This document shows, piece by piece, positions 63,215-64,000 of a stretch of DNA of 64,000 bases. Location of the stretch: the NCBI RefSeq assembly GCF_019976755.1, contig NZ_AP023441.1, forward strand, positions 5,701,501 through 5,765,500, in the 5' to 3' direction. The first letter of the stretch is position 1, and the number at the start of each line of letters is the position of its first letter. The position numbers and the translations under genes are program-made. Source of the DNA: Nostoc sp. MS1 (GTDB lineage: Bacteria; Cyanobacteriota; Cyanobacteriia; Cyanobacteriales; Nostocaceae). Under the pieces are notes generated by a model. That model had not been told where the DNA came from, ran no database searches, and saw only the letters and a list, made by a program, of their open reading frames with translations.

Positions 63215-64000
63215 ATGACAAATCAATCCTCCCCGCAAATTCCCTCCTCGGCTTGGAAACGTCCTATTGGGTTAGGTTGGGATATACCTTATACTGTCCG
63301 CTACGCTAGTAATATTGATGATGGGCCTTGGCATGGGATGCCATTAGGTGGCTTTGGTGCAGGTTGTATTGGTCGGTCTTCGCGGGGAGATTTTAACCTA
63401 TGGCACATTGATGGGGGTGAGCATGTTTTCCAAAATTTTCCGGCTTGCCAATTTATTGTGTTTGAGTCAAATGGCTCATCCTCCCAAGCTTATGCTTTGT
63501 CTACGCAAGCACCGGATGATGGTAGCCTGAAAAGTTGGCAATGGTATCCTGCATCGAATGGAACACAGGAAACAGGCACATATCACGCTTTGTATCCTCG
63601 TAGCTGGTTTGTGTATGAGAATGTTTTTCAGGCGGAGTTAACTTGTGAGCAGTTTTCCCCCATTTGGGCTAATAATTATCAAGAGACTAGTTACCCTGTA
63701 GCGGTGTTTGCATGGCAAGCGCATAACCCCACCAATGCACCTATCACACTCAGTATTATGCTGAGTTGGCAAAATATGGTGGGTTGGTTTACGAATGCGC
63801 TCAAATCTCCCAATGTGCGGGTGCGGGATGATGGGAGTCCAGTTTATGAATATCAGCCGCGTGTGGGGGAAAGTCAGAGGAATTACAATTATTTAGATGA
63901 AACTCCCCAACATATTGGTTGCTTTTTCGGTCGGGTGGGTATGACTGAACCTTTACAAGAAGGTGAAGGGAGTTGGTGTATTGCGACGTTGAAGCATCCC
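63215..64000 (+). CDS. GH116 family glucosidase / GBA2-like glucosylceramidase (N-terminal part)
   Basis: An ATG at 63215-63217 opens a frame still open at the window end (262 codons). MTNQSSPQIPSSAWKRPIGLG leads into WHGMPLGGFGAGCIGRSSRGDFNLWHIDGG, the signature N-terminal beta-sandwich of bile-acid beta-glucosidase (GBA2, GH116) proteins, followed by SWFVYENVFQAELTCEQFSP and SIMLSWQNMVGWF. The catalytic (alpha/alpha)6 domain lies outside. The family cleaves beta-glucosides including glucosylceramide or cellulosic oligomers; the cyanobacterial substrate is unknown. A weak AGG precedes the ATG. Confidence 0.85.
   Translation, partial: MTNQSSPQIPSSAWKRPIGLGWDIPYTVRYASNIDDGPWHGMPLGGFGAGCIGRSSRGDFNLWHIDGGEHVFQNFPACQFIVFESNGSSSQAYALSTQAPDDGSLKSWQWYPASNGTQETGTYHALYPRSWFVYENVFQAELTCEQFSPIWANNYQETSYPVAVFAWQAHNPTNAPITLSIMLSWQNMVGWFTNALKSPNVRVRDDGSPVYEYQPRVGESQRNYNYLDETPQHIGCFFGRVGMTEPLQEGEGSWCIATLKHP

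Noticed and set aside
1..64000. Search for tRNA, rRNA, tmRNA or riboswitch structures
   Set aside because: No cloverleaf with a GTTCRA arm, no rRNA core and no recognised riboswitch core was found by eye; a covariance-model scan would be needed to exclude small RNAs.

Overview
The window is chromosomal DNA of a filamentous, heterocyst-type cyanobacterium (Nostoc/Anabaena group). The evidence is four tandem high-light-inducible (HLIP) genes, a clpR-clpP3 operon, a phylloquinone-type menH, a PaO/Tic55-like Rieske oxygenase, multi-PAS kinases, very frequent GCGATCGC (HIP1) octamers inside genes, and heptamer-type STRR tandem repeats (TGACTAA, GTCAACT, CTCCTGC types) in many intergenic gaps. No rRNA, tRNA, CRISPR array, prophage or complete IS was seen.

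Layout. 1-1.5 kb: end-truncated GNAT gene and four HLIP genes. 2-5.1 kb: a 1041-aa membrane protein with about seven copies of a ~95-aa repeat. 6-13.4 kb: cysC, then two nearly contiguous histidine kinases, one with two CBS and ten PAS domains. 13.8-26.5 kb: housekeeping and metabolic genes (nuclease, aldo/keto reductase, HtrA protease, InrS/CsoR-like metal sensor, menH, SDR, DUF1997, DUF4079, threonine aldolase, a MoaD-like carrier next to thrC) and a decayed nucleotidyltransferase. 27.1-38.6 kb: the most distinctive region, five same-strand genes for exported proteins (DUF11-like, SdrD-B/Cna-B-like and FlgD-Ig-like domains) around a 1266-aa predicted outer-membrane barrel. It looks like an envelope-surface assembly that I cannot match to a named system. 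38.6-46.4 kb: moaD, Rieske oxygenase, methyltransferase, J-protein, clpR/clpP3, and two overlapping VWA paralogues. 46.6-47.6 kb: a 151-bp MITE with 5-bp target duplication beside a DUF6745-like pseudogene. 47.7-64 kb: VOC protein, dienelactone hydrolase, a sulfonate-utilisation pair (ssuA broken by a 16-bp tandem duplication, then ssuD), CYTH phosphatase, fatty-acid hydroxylase-like protein, HAD hydrolase, a receptor Ser/Thr kinase fused to a periplasmic-binding domain, a DAACS symporter, a VWA/solute-binding lipoprotein operon facing a STAND NTPase, and the start of a GH116 glucosidase.

Functional links supported by layout are: ClpR with ClpP3 (mixed protease ring); SsuA with SsuD (organosulfonate sulfur) alongside cysC (sulfate assimilation); the two coupled kinases; the MoaD-like protein with ThrC; and the five-gene surface cluster, where ATGA overlaps and a 19-codon linker ORF suggest translational coupling. 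Several loci show recent damage or rearrangement: the ssuA duplication, the DUF6745 and nucleotidyltransferase pseudogenes, the MITE, and dispersed repeats read in frame inside the barrel gene. All family names come from motif recognition by eye; no database search was possible.
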